Below, in pieces: positions 52,071-60,962 of a stretch of 64,000 nt of DNA. Source of the DNA: Pseudomonadota bacterium (lineage in GTDB: Bacteria; Pseudomonadota; Alphaproteobacteria; Acetobacterales; Acetobacteraceae). Location: positions 1 through 64,000 of the forward strand of contig JAJZFB010000034.1 in the NCBI GenBank assembly GCA_021805545.1. The letters run 5' to 3'. The position numbers and the translations under genes were made by a program. The stretch's first letter is position 1, and every line of letters begins with the position of its first letter. The notes beneath the pieces were generated by a model that saw nothing but the letters and a program-made list of their open reading frames with translations, searched no databases and was not told the origin of the DNA.

Positions 52071-53380
52071 GATTTCAATACCCTCGCCGGCATTCTGTAC
52101 TGAACCAACAATAAAGCCTTCTGGTGCGAGGTTTGCGCGCGGAAATCGACCGTGCATGGCAGATACTCCCAATGACGCGGCCAAAGCAGCCCGGCTTTGT
52201 AAAGGTCGAGCGAAGAGGCAAGGGACACGCCGAAATACACCACCACGAAACCATAGGTGGCAATGGTTCCGGCAAGGCCAAACCCGTTGAGGAAACCTTG
52301 CGGCAGCAGTGCCAGAATGCAGAGCAGGCAAAGCGCGCCGGAGACATAAACGGCCATGTGCGGCGTTTTGTGCTTGGCATGCACCATGCCCATGGAGTTG
52401 TGCAGGAACTGGTAACGGCCCATGGAATAAAGCATGCGCGAGCTGGCATTAAGGCAGGCGAGCGCGCAGGCAAAGGCGGAGATAATGGCGGCGAAATAGA
52501 CGATTCCGGCGGCCCAGGGCATACCGGCCTTGTTGGTCATGTCGGCAAAGGGTGATGAGGAGCCGCCGATGGCCTTGGCGTTGTCGCCCATGCCCATCAC
52601 CATAAGGTAAGCCATTATGGTGAAGAAAATGCCGACAATGAGCGGTGAGCCGATGACCGCATAGGGGATGTTCTTCTGCGGGTCGTTCGATTCCTTGGCC
52701 AGCGTGGCGGAGCTTTCAAACCCCACCCAGGAGAATACGGCGAAGGCCATGGCGCTCATGACACCACCGAAGGGAATTTTGCTGAAATTGAGCTGGGTTG
52801 TGTCCACCAGCGTGCCATGCTGGCCCACCACCAGCCCGGTGATGACGACGATGATGCCGACAGAGATACATTCCAGCACCAGTCCCATGCGCGATGAGAA
52901 CTGAATGTCGCGATAGCCAGCCATTACCACCAGGGCGAGGACGAGCAGGGCGATGAAGAGCTGCGCGCCGAAGCCGAGCGTGATGCCGAACACGCCAAGC
53001 ACATTATTGACGAAGAGCGGCTCGCTCATCAGCACCGCCACGGCGGTGGTGATATAGGCCAGTACCATGGCCCAGCCGGCCAGCGCGCCCGCCACGGGGC
53101 CGAAATTGCGGCCGATATACACAAAATAAGAACCAGCCTCGGGATGGCGCTTGGCGAGGCTCGATATGGTGCCGCCAACGAATACACAGCCGATTGTAGC
53201 CAGCAGGTAGGCGATCCAGGACCCCACGCCCGCCAGCCCCGCCACAACCGAGATGTTGAGGGCTGGTGTCATGGTGGGCGCGATATTGGCGATGGACTGG
53301 CCAAGTGTTTCAAGGCGGTTGAGCGCGCCGTGTTTTAACTGCGCAGGCGCGTGCGTGGCGGTATTGGTTGTGGCGGCCAT
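52034..53380 (-). CDS. APC-family amino-acid permease, altered C-terminus
   Basis: Predicted inner-membrane amino-acid or polyamine transporter. 448 residues from the ATG at 53380, which has GGAGAC 7 bases upstream; two earlier Met codons have no site. Starts with ETLGQSIANIAPTMTPALNI and has about eleven helices; the FSWVGFESSATLAKESNDP motif is typical. The last 40 residues (after about WEYLPCTVDF) are polar and Cys/His-containing and run into the ISL3 remnant, so the normal last helix or helices may be lost. Function may be impaired. Confidence 0.82.
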   Translation of the reverse strand: MAATTNTATHAPAQLKHGALNRLETLGQSIANIAPTMTPALNISVVAGLAGVGSWIAYLLATIGCVFVGGTISSLAKRHPEAGSYFVYIGRNFGPVAGALAGWAMVLAYITTAVAVLMSEPLFVNNVLGVFGITLGFGAQLFIALLVLALVVMAGYRDIQFSSRMGLVLECISVGIIVVITGLVVGQHGTLVDTTQLNFSKIPFGGVMSAMAFAVFSWVGFESSATLAKESNDPQKNIPYAVIGSPLIVGIFFTIMAYLMVMGMGDNAKAIGGSSSPFADMTNKAGMPWAAGIVYFAAIISAFACALACLNASSRMLYSMGRYQFLHNSMGMVHAKHKTPHMAVYVSGALCLLCILALLPQGFLNGFGLAGTIATYGFVVVYFGVSLASSLDLYKAGLLWPRHWEYLPCTVDFRAQTSHQKALLLVQYRMPARVLKSCCAHGMAHDAG

Positions 53381-53629
53381 GCTGTATGTCTCCATGGGTG
53401 AAAGCCTGTGCTGGAACAAAGCAAAGGCCATGCCGGGCTGCGCCGCGGCACCGGGCGGCGCGGAAAGCCGCGCAAATTATGGGCATAAGCCCGGCGGCGG
53501 GACGGGGGCGGACAAGGTACGGGCGGAATTTTGGCGATCGGTGATGGTAATTTGAACAACCCCGACGAAAGAGGCATACTTTTTGAGCATGAGTAAAGAT
53601 AGTTTCGTGAAAATTCTGGGAGCGGCTTG

Positions 53630-54214
53630 ATGGAGCTGATTTTGGCCAGCACCTCTGCGGCACGGCGCGCCATGTTTGCCAATGCCGGGCTTAAGGCGGC
53701 GTTTTTGCCCGCAAACATAGATGAATCAGCCGTCAAAGCCGGCTTTTCCGGCCTGCCCGAGGCATTGGCACAGGCCCTGGCGCGGGAAAAGGCGGCTGCG
53801 GTGGCGCGGGTGCATGAGCAGGCTTTTGTTATTGGCGCTGACCAGGTGCTGGTTTGTGATGCCAAAATTTTCGACAAGCCGGAGAGCCAGGAAGCGGCGG
53901 CAGAGCATTTGCGGGCTTTGTCCGGGCGGCGGCACACACTGATAAGCGCTGTGTGTGTAATGCGAGGGCGCGAGGAATTATGGGCGCATGTGGACGTGGC
54001 GCGCCTGGACATGCGCGATTTGAGCGAAGATTTCATCGCCCGTTATTTGGCGGCGGAGGGGGAGAAAATTCTCGGCTGCGTGGGCGCCTACCGGCTGGAA
54101 GGCTGGGGCGCGCAGCTTTTTGAGCGTGTGGAGGGAGATTATTTCACCATTCTCGGTCTTCCCTTGCTGCCCTTGCTAGGGTTTTTGCGCGCCGCTGGCG
54201 TGCTGGCGGGGTGA
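53630..54214 (+). CDS. Maf-family nucleoside triphosphate pyrophosphatase
   Basis: House-cleaning enzyme that hydrolyses non-canonical nucleotides (dTTP/UTP or 7-methyl-GTP type). 194 residues from the ATG at 53630 (GGGAGCGGC upstream). Opens MELILASTSAARRAMFANAG, with GADQVLVCD (catalytic Asp region) and DKPESQEAAAEHLRALSG. Its last 76 bases overlap the end of the convergent XRE gene. Confidence 0.93.
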   Translation: MELILASTSAARRAMFANAGLKAAFLPANIDESAVKAGFSGLPEALAQALAREKAAAVARVHEQAFVIGADQVLVCDAKIFDKPESQEAAAEHLRALSGRRHTLISAVCVMRGREELWAHVDVARLDMRDLSEDFIARYLAAEGEKILGCVGAYRLEGWGAQLFERVEGDYFTILGLPLLPLLGFLRAAGVLAG

Positions 54215-54570
54215 GCCGCGGCGGCGTCCAGCACGTTCTGGATGGCCTCGATGGCCTGTGCATCCAGGTGGCGCAGCTCGCGCGCCAGCCGGTTGGCCAG
54301 GGCGGTTTGCGCCGGGGTAAGCCCCGCCGCATTTAGCCGCACGCGCGGGCGCGAGGCTTTGGCGAGCGCTGCAAGTTCGTCGGCCTCGTCCCAGATAAGG
54401 CCGAAATACTGGCAGATTTGGTGGATGAGCCCGGCTGAGGGCGTGCCGCGCCGCCCATGCTCCAGGGCGGAGAGGTAGGGGGCGGAAATTTCCAGCGCCG
54501 CCGCCATGTCGCGCTGCAAAATACCGCGCGCCTGGCGGAGCTGGCGCAGTTTTTCGCCAAAGGGCGTCAT
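54139..54570 (-). CDS. XRE-family helix-turn-helix regulator
   Basis: DNA-binding protein of unknown target. 143 residues from the ATG at 54570 (MTPFGEKLRQLRQARGI). HTH at about 18-40 (QRDMAAALEISAPYLSALEH). A C-terminal helical region (LTPAQTALANRLARELRHLD) is shared by alphaproteobacterial homologues found after smr genes. Twenty-two bases after smr. The 3' 76 bases are antisense to maf, unusual for two intact genes. Confidence 0.85.
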   Translation of the reverse strand: MTPFGEKLRQLRQARGILQRDMAAALEISAPYLSALEHGRRGTPSAGLIHQICQYFGLIWDEADELAALAKASRPRVRLNAAGLTPAQTALANRLARELRHLDAQAIEAIQNVLDAAAAHPASTPAARKNPSKGSKGRPRMVK

Positions 54571-54592
54571 GCCCTGGCTTGTCCAAGGCCCA

Positions 54593-55105
54593 TCACCGGC
54601 GTCGGCGCAGCAATATGCGCACCGAGCCGGTATTGGCGGCGTGCGGGTGAACCAGCGCCAGGATGAGCGGGCGCAAACCCGGGGCGTTGAGCCAGTGCGG
54701 CAGCTCGTGGGCCAGAATCTCGCCCTTGCCGGTGATGATCTCGACGCAGCGCATGCCTGTGCCCTGGGCTTGTTCCAGGAAATTATGTACTTTGTGGTGC
54801 GCCCTGGCCGCCGTGTGGCCGTGCAAATCCAGCCTGGCCTCCACCCGCACCCGGCCCGTGGCAAAATTCTTCCAGCTTGCCTTGTCCAGCCCGGCGGGGA
54901 CTGTGTTCACCCCCAGCTCTGGCGGGGGCAGGGCCAGGCTGGGTTTGGCTGCCACTGGTGGCGCGGGGGCGGGCGGCGGTGCGGAGGGCGGTGGCGGTTC
55001 GGGCGGCAGAAGCAGGGATGCGCGGCCGGGCATGAGCTTGGTAAGGGTCCGGCCATAGGCCGCCCAAATCCGCAAATCTTCCTCGGAAAGCCCGCGCCGC
55101 GCCAT
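54593..55105 (-). CDS. Smr-domain protein
   Basis: Predicted nicking endonuclease or nucleic-acid-binding protein of the MutS2 C-terminal (Smr) family. 170 residues from the ATG at 55105 (MARRGLSEEDLRIWAAYGRT). A Pro/Ala-rich linker (about 36-66) leads to the Smr domain with RLDLHGHTAARAHHKV and the ITGKG motif. The open frame continues upstream through a GC-rich hairpin; the family start at 55105 is preferred. Confidence 0.88.
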   Translation of the reverse strand: MARRGLSEEDLRIWAAYGRTLTKLMPGRASLLLPPEPPPPSAPPPAPAPPVAAKPSLALPPPELGVNTVPAGLDKASWKNFATGRVRVEARLDLHGHTAARAHHKVHNFLEQAQGTGMRCVEIITGKGEILAHELPHWLNAPGLRPLILALVHPHAANTGSVRILLRRRR

Positions 55106-55196
55106 GCGCCGTTTCTGGGGCAGATCGGCGCGGCGGTCCAGCCTTGGATGTGCCTGTATCGCCCGCCAGCCAGGGAAAGCCGTTGCTTTCACGCGG

Positions 55197-55214
55197 TCCC
55201 CGCTTGCGCGGGGA
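55197..55214. repeat. GC-rich hairpin repeat, copy 1
   Basis: TCCCCGC-TTGC-GCGGGGA between smr and the DUF1192 gene. The core TCCCCGCTTGCGCGGGG plus ATGACGGG is shared exactly with the element at 58.5 kb. Similar short hairpins are scattered through many proteobacterial genomes. Confidence 0.75.
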
Positions 55215-55245
55215 TGACGGGCGGGCGCGCGTTTTGAAGCGGGTT

Positions 55246-55452
55246 TTACCCTTGGGCCGGCGGCGGTTTGAAAAAGGCGGCGGCGGCATCCTTGTGCGCT
55301 CGCTTGGAGGCCATGGCCTGCTCCACGCGGGCGATTTCCGCTTGCAGCTCGGCCACGTAGGCGGCCAGCTCCTCTACGCCCAAAAGGTCCAGCGGTGGCG
55401 GGGTGAGCAATTTTTTCGGCCGCGGGGGCGGTTCATCGTCAGAAAATATCAT
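55246..55452 (-). CDS. DUF1192-family protein
   Basis: Small protein of unknown function widespread in alphaproteobacteria. 68 residues from the ATG at 55452 (MIFSDDEPPPRPKKLL), with a conserved helix LDLLGVEELAAYVAELQAEI then ARVEQAMASK. Predicted coiled coil, no membrane segment. Upstream of smr and divergent from trcR. Confidence 0.82.
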   Translation of the reverse strand: MIFSDDEPPPRPKKLLTPPPLDLLGVEELAAYVAELQAEIARVEQAMASKRAHKDAAAAFFKPPPAQG

Positions 55453-55599
55453 GGAATGATCTTGACCTGAAGGTGGTGGGGGTTCCATACCCCCGCCAAG
55501 TTTAACTTGTCTCCCGCAGGCGAATGATTATCTCCGCATCGGGCCGCAAGGCCCGCGTGAGGAATCGCGCCTCTAGCGCTCCGAGAAGGTATGTTGTCC

Positions 55600-56172
55600 A
55601 TGTCTCTACCCCTTATGCCCAAAGCTACCGCAGTCTGGCTGATTGACAAGACCGGCCTGACCTTTGAACAGATTGCCGATTTTTGCGGCATGCACCCGCT
55701 TGAGGTGCAGGCGATTGCCGATGGTGAGGTGGCGCAGGGCATTAACGGCTACGACCCGGTGCTGAACAAGCAGGTGACGGCCGAGGATATTGCCCGCTGC
55801 GAGGCCAACCCGGCCCTGCGGCTGAAGCTGCTGGCCCCGCCCGAGGCCTTGACCAAGAAGCCGAAAGGCGGGCGCTACACCCCCGTGGCCAAGCGCAATG
55901 ACCGGCCGGATGCCATCGCCTTTTTGCTGCGCAGCTACCCGCACCTAACCGATGCGCAGATTATCAAGCTGCTGGGCACCACCAAGGACACCATCCAGAA
56001 AATCCGCGACCGCTCGCACTGGAATGCGGCCAACATCAAGCCGCGCGACCCCGTGATTCTGGGGCTGTGCAAGCAGGCGGATTTGAATGACGCGGTGGCC
56101 GCCGCGAATGAGCGCCTGACCCGCGAGGGGCTGACCCCGCCAGCGCCGCCGTCATCGTCGGAAGCAGCGTAA
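55600..56172 (+). CDS. TrcR-like cell-cycle transcriptional regulator (DUF1013)
   Basis: Homologue of alphaproteobacterial TrcR, reported as a cell-cycle regulator. 190 residues from the ATG at 55600 (MSLPLMPKATAVWLIDKTGL); an ATG three codons earlier is possible. Highly conserved block FEQIADFCGMHPLEVQAIAD (HTH-like), GGRYTPVAKRNDRPDAIAFL and a second helix-turn-helix-like segment LTDAQIIKLLGTTKDTIQKI. Followed by a strong terminator. Name rests on family resemblance. Confidence 0.88.
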   Translation: MSLPLMPKATAVWLIDKTGLTFEQIADFCGMHPLEVQAIADGEVAQGINGYDPVLNKQVTAEDIARCEANPALRLKLLAPPEALTKKPKGGRYTPVAKRNDRPDAIAFLLRSYPHLTDAQIIKLLGTTKDTIQKIRDRSHWNAANIKPRDPVILGLCKQADLNDAVAAANERLTREGLTPPAPPSSSEAA

Positions 56173-56181
56173 TTGCCAATA

Positions 56182-56207
56182 AAAAGGGGGCCTTTTGGCC
56201 CCCTTTT
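56182..56207 (+). terminator. Intrinsic terminator after trcR-like gene
   Basis: An 11-bp perfect stem, AAAAGGGGGCC, TTTT loop, GGCCCCCTTTT, ten bases after the stop. The A/T flanks allow it to work in both directions, which suits the convergent DUF465 gene. Confidence 0.93.
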
Positions 56208-56227
56208 GCTGCCCGTGGCAGCGCGGT

Positions 56228-56392
56228 TCAGCTTCGCAGCCGTTCCATCTCTTCCTTCAAACGCAATTTCTCCAGTTTCATCCGCGCCAGCGTGGTTGAG
56301 TCTGGGCTGGGGCGGCGGCCTTCTGCCGCAATCTTGAGTTCCAAGTTGGCATGACGCCCTTGCAGGGTCTCGAGATGCGATTGCAGGTTCAT
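56228..56392 (-). CDS. DUF465 (YdcH-like) protein
   Basis: 54 residues from the ATG at 56392, with AAAGGAGACACC directly upstream. Two amphipathic helices (LQSHLETLQGRHANLELKI and TTLARMKLEKLRLKEEMERL) form the DUF465 coiled-coil hairpin. Function unknown. Convergent with trcR, divergent from a second DUF465 gene. Confidence 0.82.
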   Translation of the reverse strand: MNLQSHLETLQGRHANLELKIAAEGRRPSPDSTTLARMKLEKLRLKEEMERLRS

Positions 56393-56642
56393 GGTGTCTC
56401 CTTTGAAACAGAGGATGACTTGGCAAGTCAGAGCCTGGGCTGGCCCCTGCATGAGCGGGCTTTGCCCAGACCTTGAAGGCTAATCCCGTTGCCACGGGAA
56501 TGTCATCTAAAAAATGGGTTGGTTATGCTGCCATACTGGTTGCCCCGCCGGGTGTGGCGCTACGCCACAAGAGATGAGAATCGCAGCAAGTGGCTAAGAT
56601 TCTGGTTTCAGGACGGAGGTTTTCCCTCTAAATGCTCCGTTC

Positions 56643-56846
56643 ATGCTGACCGACAAAGATAATTTGCTGCGCCGCCTGCACGCCTTGCGTAGCGAGCACA
56701 GGGATTTGGATACCGTGATTGCCCGGCTTACCGAGCACGGGCCTGTGGACCAGTTGCAGATACAGCGGCTGAAAAAGCGCAAGCTGGGGCTGAAGGACGA
56801 GATTTCGCGGCTGGAAAGCCGGTTGATCCCGGACCGCACGGCATGA
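56643..56846 (+). CDS. DUF465 (YdcH-like) protein, purE-linked
   Basis: 67 residues, starting [20 protein letters not shown], with the second helix [20 protein letters not shown]. Same short coiled-coil family as the divergent neighbour, about 250 bases away. Its TGA overlaps the purE ATG by four bases, so it is co-translated with purine genes. Function unknown. Confidence 0.85.
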   Translation: MLTDKDNLLRRLHALRSEHRDLDTVIARLTEHGPVDQLQIQRLKKRKLGLKDEISRLESRLIPDRTA

Positions 56847-57325
56847 GCAGGCCTTTGGTTGGAATTATCATGGGCAGCCGCTCTGACTGGCCGGTGATGG
56901 AACATGCGGCCCAGATGCTGGAGCGGCTGGGCGTGCCGTATGAGGCGAAGGTGGTGTCGGCCCACCGGACGCCGCAGCGGCTTTACAGCTATGCCAGCAG
57001 CGCCGAGGCGCGGGGGCTGCAAATTATTATTGCCGGGGCTGGCGGCGCGGCGCATTTGCCGGGCATGGCGGCGGCGATAACCAATTTGCCCGTGCTGGGC
57101 GTGCCAGTGCCAGCCACGGCGCTGCAGGGGCAGGATGCGCTGCTGGCCATTGTGCAGATGCCGGGCGGGGTGCCGGTGGGCACGTTTGCTATTGGTAAGC
57201 CTGGGGCGGTTAATGCGGGGTTGTTCGCGGCGTCTATACTCGCCCTCTCCGACCCTGAATTGCGCGCCCGCGTGGCGGCGCTGCGCGCGGCGCAGACCGA
57301 TGACGTGCCGGAGAATCCGGTATGA
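56843..57325 (+). CDS. purE: N5-carboxyaminoimidazole ribonucleotide mutase
   Basis: Converts N5-CAIR to CAIR in purine synthesis (class I PurE). 160 residues with [25 protein letters not shown] and [15 protein letters not shown]. Its stop overlaps the purK start by four bases, and its start overlaps the DUF465 gene. Confidence 0.97.
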   Translation: MSRPLVGIIMGSRSDWPVMEHAAQMLERLGVPYEAKVVSAHRTPQRLYSYASSAEARGLQIIIAGAGGAAHLPGMAAAITNLPVLGVPVPATALQGQDALLAIVQMPGGVPVGTFAIGKPGAVNAGLFAASILALSDPELRARVAALRAAQTDDVPENPV

Positions 57326-58446
57326 TGCTGCCTCCTGGGTCCACGATTGGTATTATCGGCGGCGGGCAGCTTGGGCGCATGTCCGCCATGGCGGCGGCGC
57401 GGCTGGGTTACCGCACGCATGTTTTCGCGCCGGAGTTCAAAAGCCCGGCTGCCGATGTGGCGGCGGGTGCGACGGTGGGGGATTACGGCAACCTGGCACT
57501 GGTGGAGCTTTTTGCCCGCGCGGTGAATGTGGTGACGTTCGAGTTTGAGAATTTGCCCGCGGAATCTCTGGAATTGCTGGAGACGCTGAAGCCGGTGCGG
57601 CCAGGGGCGGGCATTTTGCGCATCAGCCAGGACAGGGTGCTGGAAAAGCGGTTTTTGAACGATGCGGGTATAGCCACCGCGCCCTGGGCCAAGGTGGAAA
57701 ACGAGGAAGATCTGGCGGCGGCGGTGGCGCGGCTGGGTCTGCCCGCCGTGCTGAAGACCACGCGGCTGGGCTATGACGGCAAGGGCCAGGCCATGCTGCG
57801 CACGCCAGAGGATTTGGCGGCGGCGTTTGCCCGGCTGGAGCCGAAGCCGCTGGTGCTGGAAGGCTTCGTGAATTTTGCCGCCGAGATTTCCGTGATGGTG
57901 GCGCGCGGGGTGGATGGCACCGTGGTGGCGTTTGATGCGGTGGAGAACCGCCACAAGCACCATATTCTGGATATGACCCTGGCGCCCGCGCCGATGCCGG
58001 TTACGGTGCTGGAAGAGGCGCAGCGCCTGGCCCGGACGGTGGCGGAAAAGCTGGAGCTGGTGGGGCTGCTGGGGGTGGAGATGTTCGTGACCGCCGATGG
58101 CGCGGTGCTGGTGAACGAGATCGCCCCGCGCCCGCATAATTCTGGCCATTGGACGATGGATGCCTGCCCGTGCAGCCAGTTTGAGATGCATATACGTGCC
58201 GTGGCGGGGCTGCCGCTGCCGCCCGCCATGCGGCATTCTGATGCCGTGATGAAGAATCTGGTTGGCCCGGAGGATATGGCGCTATGGCCGCGTATTCTGG
58301 CCACGCCGGGGCTGATTCCGCACCATTACGGCAAGGTGGAAGCCCGGCCCGGGCGCAAGATGGGGCATTTCAACCGGCTGTTTCCCAAAGGCGGTTTGCC
58401 GGGAGAGCTGGGGATAGAGGACGCGCTGGCTCTGGCGGAGATTTGA
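57322..58446 (+). CDS. purK: N5-carboxyaminoimidazole ribonucleotide synthase
   Basis: ATP-dependent carboxylation of aminoimidazole ribonucleotide, feeding PurE. 374 residues: Rossmann start ([20 protein letters not shown]), ATP-grasp core ([30 protein letters not shown]). Normal length. Followed by a nested palindrome and then convergent genes. Confidence 0.97.
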   Translation: MMLPPGSTIGIIGGGQLGRMSAMAAARLGYRTHVFAPEFKSPAADVAAGATVGDYGNLALVELFARAVNVVTFEFENLPAESLELLETLKPVRPGAGILRISQDRVLEKRFLNDAGIATAPWAKVENEEDLAAAVARLGLPAVLKTTRLGYDGKGQAMLRTPEDLAAAFARLEPKPLVLEGFVNFAAEISVMVARGVDGTVVAFDAVENRHKHHILDMTLAPAPMPVTVLEEAQRLARTVAEKLELVGLLGVEMFVTADGAVLVNEIAPRPHNSGHWTMDACPCSQFEMHIRAVAGLPLPPAMRHSDAVMKNLVGPEDMALWPRILATPGLIPHHYGKVEARPGRKMGHFNRLFPKGGLPGELGIEDALALAEI

Positions 58447-58474
58447 GGCGCGGTTTCAGAGAGGTGTGTAACCA

Positions 58475-58528
58475 GCCATCCCCGTACCTGCGTGAGATCC
58501 CCGCTTGCGCGGGGATGACGGGGATGGC
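58475..58528. repeat. Nested palindrome with hairpin repeat, copy 2
   Basis: Outer 11-bp arms GCCATCCCCGT (58475-58485) and complement (58518-58528) enclose an inner perfect 8-bp stem ATCCCCGC-TTGC-GCGGGGAT (58497-58516). The inner core repeats the element at 55.2 kb. It lies between convergent purK and an SDR gene and could act as a bidirectional transcription barrier; it has no T run. Confidence 0.75.
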
Positions 58529-58551
58529 GGCTTGATGATTGCGGCGGGTTT

Positions 58552-59337
58552 TTAGGGGCGCAGCACCCAGCCGCCATCGACATGGATGACTTGGCCCGTG
58601 ATCCAGGCGCCGGCCTGTGAGCAGAGGAGCAGCAGCGTACCCACCAGCTCGTCCGGCGCGCCGCGTACGCGCATGGCCACGTTCATTTCCAGGAATTTGA
58701 TGAAGGGTGAATCATCCGGCGTGAGCAGCTTGCCGGCATCGCTGGTGACATTGCCGGGCGCGATGGCGTTGACGGCGATGTTCTCGCGCCCAAGCTGGCG
58801 GGCGAGCGTGGTGGTGAGGCCGGTGAGGGCGAGTTTGCTGATGCCGTAGATGGACACAGCCGGAAACGCGCCGCCGGAGACCTGGTTGACGATGCGCCCG
58901 CCGCCGCGTGCGCGCATGGCGGGGATGACGGCCTGGGAGCAGAGCAGCGCGCCGGTGAGGTTGACGTTGAAGATGCGGTTCCACTCATCGAGCGGAATTT
59001 CGGCGGCGGGCAGGGAGCCCAGCTCGGCCATGAGGGCCGCGTTGTTGACGAGGATGTCGATACCGCCGAAGGCTTCCGTGGCGCGTTGTGCCATGGCGAG
59101 CGTGGAGTCCTTGCTGGTGATGTCTACCGCCACGGCGATGGCCTTGCCGCCAGCGGCGAGGATTTCATCGGCCACGCGCTGCGCGCCTTCGGCGTTAATG
59201 TCGGCCACCACCACGGCGGCGCCGGCATTGGCCAGGCCCATTGCATAGGCGCGGCCTATGGAATTGCCACGCCCGCCAGCGCCGGTGACGATGGCCACCT
59301 TGCCGTCGAGACGGAATTGGTCGGTTGAAAAGCTCAT
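58552..59337 (-). CDS. SDR-family oxidoreductase (second in operon)
   Basis: NAD(P)-dependent dehydrogenase of unknown substrate. 261 residues from the ATG at 59337 (MSFSTDQFRLDGKVAIVTGA). Cofactor loop GAGGRGNSIGRA, NNAALM, catalytic Ser in NQVSGGAF and Tyr/Lys in IYGISKLAL; IHVDGGWVL at the end. The longer open frame upstream is inside the neighbour's antisense. Last gene of a five-gene operon, 29 bases after the previous stop. Confidence 0.9.
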   Translation of the reverse strand: MSFSTDQFRLDGKVAIVTGAGGRGNSIGRAYAMGLANAGAAVVVADINAEGAQRVADEILAAGGKAIAVAVDITSKDSTLAMAQRATEAFGGIDILVNNAALMAELGSLPAAEIPLDEWNRIFNVNLTGALLCSQAVIPAMRARGGGRIVNQVSGGAFPAVSIYGISKLALTGLTTTLARQLGRENIAVNAIAPGNVTSDAGKLLTPDDSPFIKFLEMNVAMRVRGAPDELVGTLLLLCSQAGAWITGQVIHVDGGWVLRP

Positions 59338-59366
59338 GTTTTTGCTCCTCCCCGCGCGATGCGGGG

Positions 59367-60179
59367 TTAGTGTTTTTGTTTCGTTATACCATCGAGAAAG
59401 GGCTGGGCCGCTTTGTGCAGCGGCCCGAAGGCTGGGTCGCTGCCCAGCACCGCGCCGAGCAGCCCTACGTCTTTGCTGAGCAGCGCGGCGCCATGGGTGA
59501 ACAGTGAGGCATCGGGCATGCGGGCGCGCACATCGAAGGCGAAGGAGCGGCCGCTGCTGACCTTGATGAGATCGATAAGCGCTGCGCGGTTGATGTTGAG
59601 CGCGGCGCCGCAACCGAGCGCGGCATCGGCCATGGCCATGTTGGCGGCCATGAGCGTGTTGTTGACCAGCTTGGCATTTTGCCCGGCGCCCACGGGGCCG
59701 AGATGCAGGATAAGGCCTGCGAAACTTTCCAGCACGGGTTTGGCCGCCGCCACGGCCTCGGCCTTGCCGCCCAGCATGACGGTAAGCGTGCCATCCGCCG
59801 CGCCCTGCCCGCCGCCGCTTACCGGGGCATCGATAAGTTCGATGCCGCGCTCAGCGAATTTCGCCGCGAGGCTGATGCAGGTTTCAGGCAGGATGGTGGA
59901 GTGGATGATGACGATGCTGCCTGGCTTCATGGCGGGTAGCAGGGCCTCGCAGGTTTGCTTAACGCCCGCATCGTCTACAACGCAGATGCCGACCACGCCG
60001 CAGGCGGCGCCAAGCTCCGCGATGGTGGCGGCAAATTTCGCCGCCGTGCCCTTGTACGGCTCCAAACCTTCCGCGCGGCGTGCCCAGAGCATGGTGGGAA
60101 AACCCGCATCGATGATGCGTTGCGCCATCGGCCCGCCTTGGCTGCCGAGGCCGATGAAGCCTGTGGTGATTTTGCTCAT
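59367..60179 (-). CDS. Beta-hydroxyacid dehydrogenase (3-hydroxyisobutyrate DH family)
   Basis: NAD-dependent oxidation of a beta-hydroxyacid or a related reductase role. 270 residues from the ATG at 60179. Cofactor motif GFIGLGSQGGPMAQRI, substrate motif DAPVSGGGQGAADGTLTVML, and catalytic Lys in GQNAKLVNNTL. Ten bases after the SDR gene. Exact substrate (3-hydroxyisobutyrate, tartronate semialdehyde or other) unresolved. Confidence 0.9.
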   Translation of the reverse strand: MSKITTGFIGLGSQGGPMAQRIIDAGFPTMLWARRAEGLEPYKGTAAKFAATIAELGAACGVVGICVVDDAGVKQTCEALLPAMKPGSIVIIHSTILPETCISLAAKFAERGIELIDAPVSGGGQGAADGTLTVMLGGKAEAVAAAKPVLESFAGLILHLGPVGAGQNAKLVNNTLMAANMAMADAALGCGAALNINRAALIDLIKVSSGRSFAFDVRARMPDASLFTHGAALLSKDVGLLGAVLGSDPAFGPLHKAAQPFLDGITKQKH

Positions 60180-60189
60180 GATGGCGCCC

Positions 60190-60951
60190 TCAACCCGCGG
60201 TGATGCCGGCATCCATGGTCACGCAGGAGCCGTGGAAGCCGCGCCCGGCGGGCGAGGCGAGATAGGCAACCATGTTGGCCACATCTTCAACTTCCACCAG
60301 CCCGCGCATACCGGAGAAGCGCTTTATCAGCTCGTAATCCACGCCTTCGGGCATTTTCAGGTTGGCGGCGATATTGGTCATCATGCCACCTGGCGCCACG
60401 GCGTTGATGCGGATGGGCTTTTTTACATATTCCATGGCCATGGCCTTGGTCATTTGCAACAGCCCGGCCTTGCTGGCGCAATAGGCGGCGGCATAGGCCT
60501 CGCCCACATAGGCGGCGGTGGAGGAGACATTGACGATGGCGCCGTTCTGCTCCAGCAAATGCGGAATGGCGGCCTGGCAAAGATGAAAGGGTGCGCTTAA
60601 GTTTACCGCGATGGTCTTGTTCCAGTCGGCGATTTTCATCTCTGGCGTGTTGGTGAACATGATGAGGCCCGCGACGTTGCACAGCGCATCGAGCCGCCCG
60701 AAGGTGGCGATGGCGGCCTGCACGGCGGGGGCGCAGTTTTCGGCCACGGAAAGATCGGCGGCGTGGATGAGGGCCTTGCGGCTGAGTGCGCGGATGGCGC
60801 TTGCCGTTTCCTCAAGGCCGCTGGCATTTACATCGGCGATGCAAAGATCGGCGCCCGCCTGTGCAAGTGCCAGCGCGGTGGCGCGGCCAAGGCCCGAGGC
60901 AGCACCTGTGACCAAAGCCGCCTTGCCGCTCATATCTGCTGCTTGAACCAT
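60190..60951 (-). CDS. SDR-family oxidoreductase (first in operon)
   Basis: NAD(P)-dependent dehydrogenase. 253 residues from the ATG at 60951, preceded by AAGGGA. Cofactor loop TGAASGLGRA with Asp in CIADVN, which favours NAD; NVAG; Ser/Tyr/Lys in VSSTAAYVGEAYAAAYCASK. Eleven bases after the CMD gene. A partner of the second SDR rather than a copy: the two differ throughout. Confidence 0.9.
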   Translation of the reverse strand: MVQAADMSGKAALVTGAASGLGRATALALAQAGADLCIADVNASGLEETASAIRALSRKALIHAADLSVAENCAPAVQAAIATFGRLDALCNVAGLIMFTNTPEMKIADWNKTIAVNLSAPFHLCQAAIPHLLEQNGAIVNVSSTAAYVGEAYAAAYCASKAGLLQMTKAMAMEYVKKPIRINAVAPGGMMTNIAANLKMPEGVDYELIKRFSGMRGLVEVEDVANMVAYLASPAGRGFHGSCVTMDAGITAG

Positions 60952-60962
60952 TTTGTTTCCCT

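Noticed and set aside
53381-53431. Upstream Met starts for the APC permease
   Set aside because: Only the ATG at 53380 has a well-placed GGAGAC; the upstream extension would contain that site within the coding region.
55197-58528. CRISPR-like repeats
   Set aside because: Two dispersed hairpins 3.3 kb apart with no spacers and no cas genes; no CRISPR array is seen in the window.
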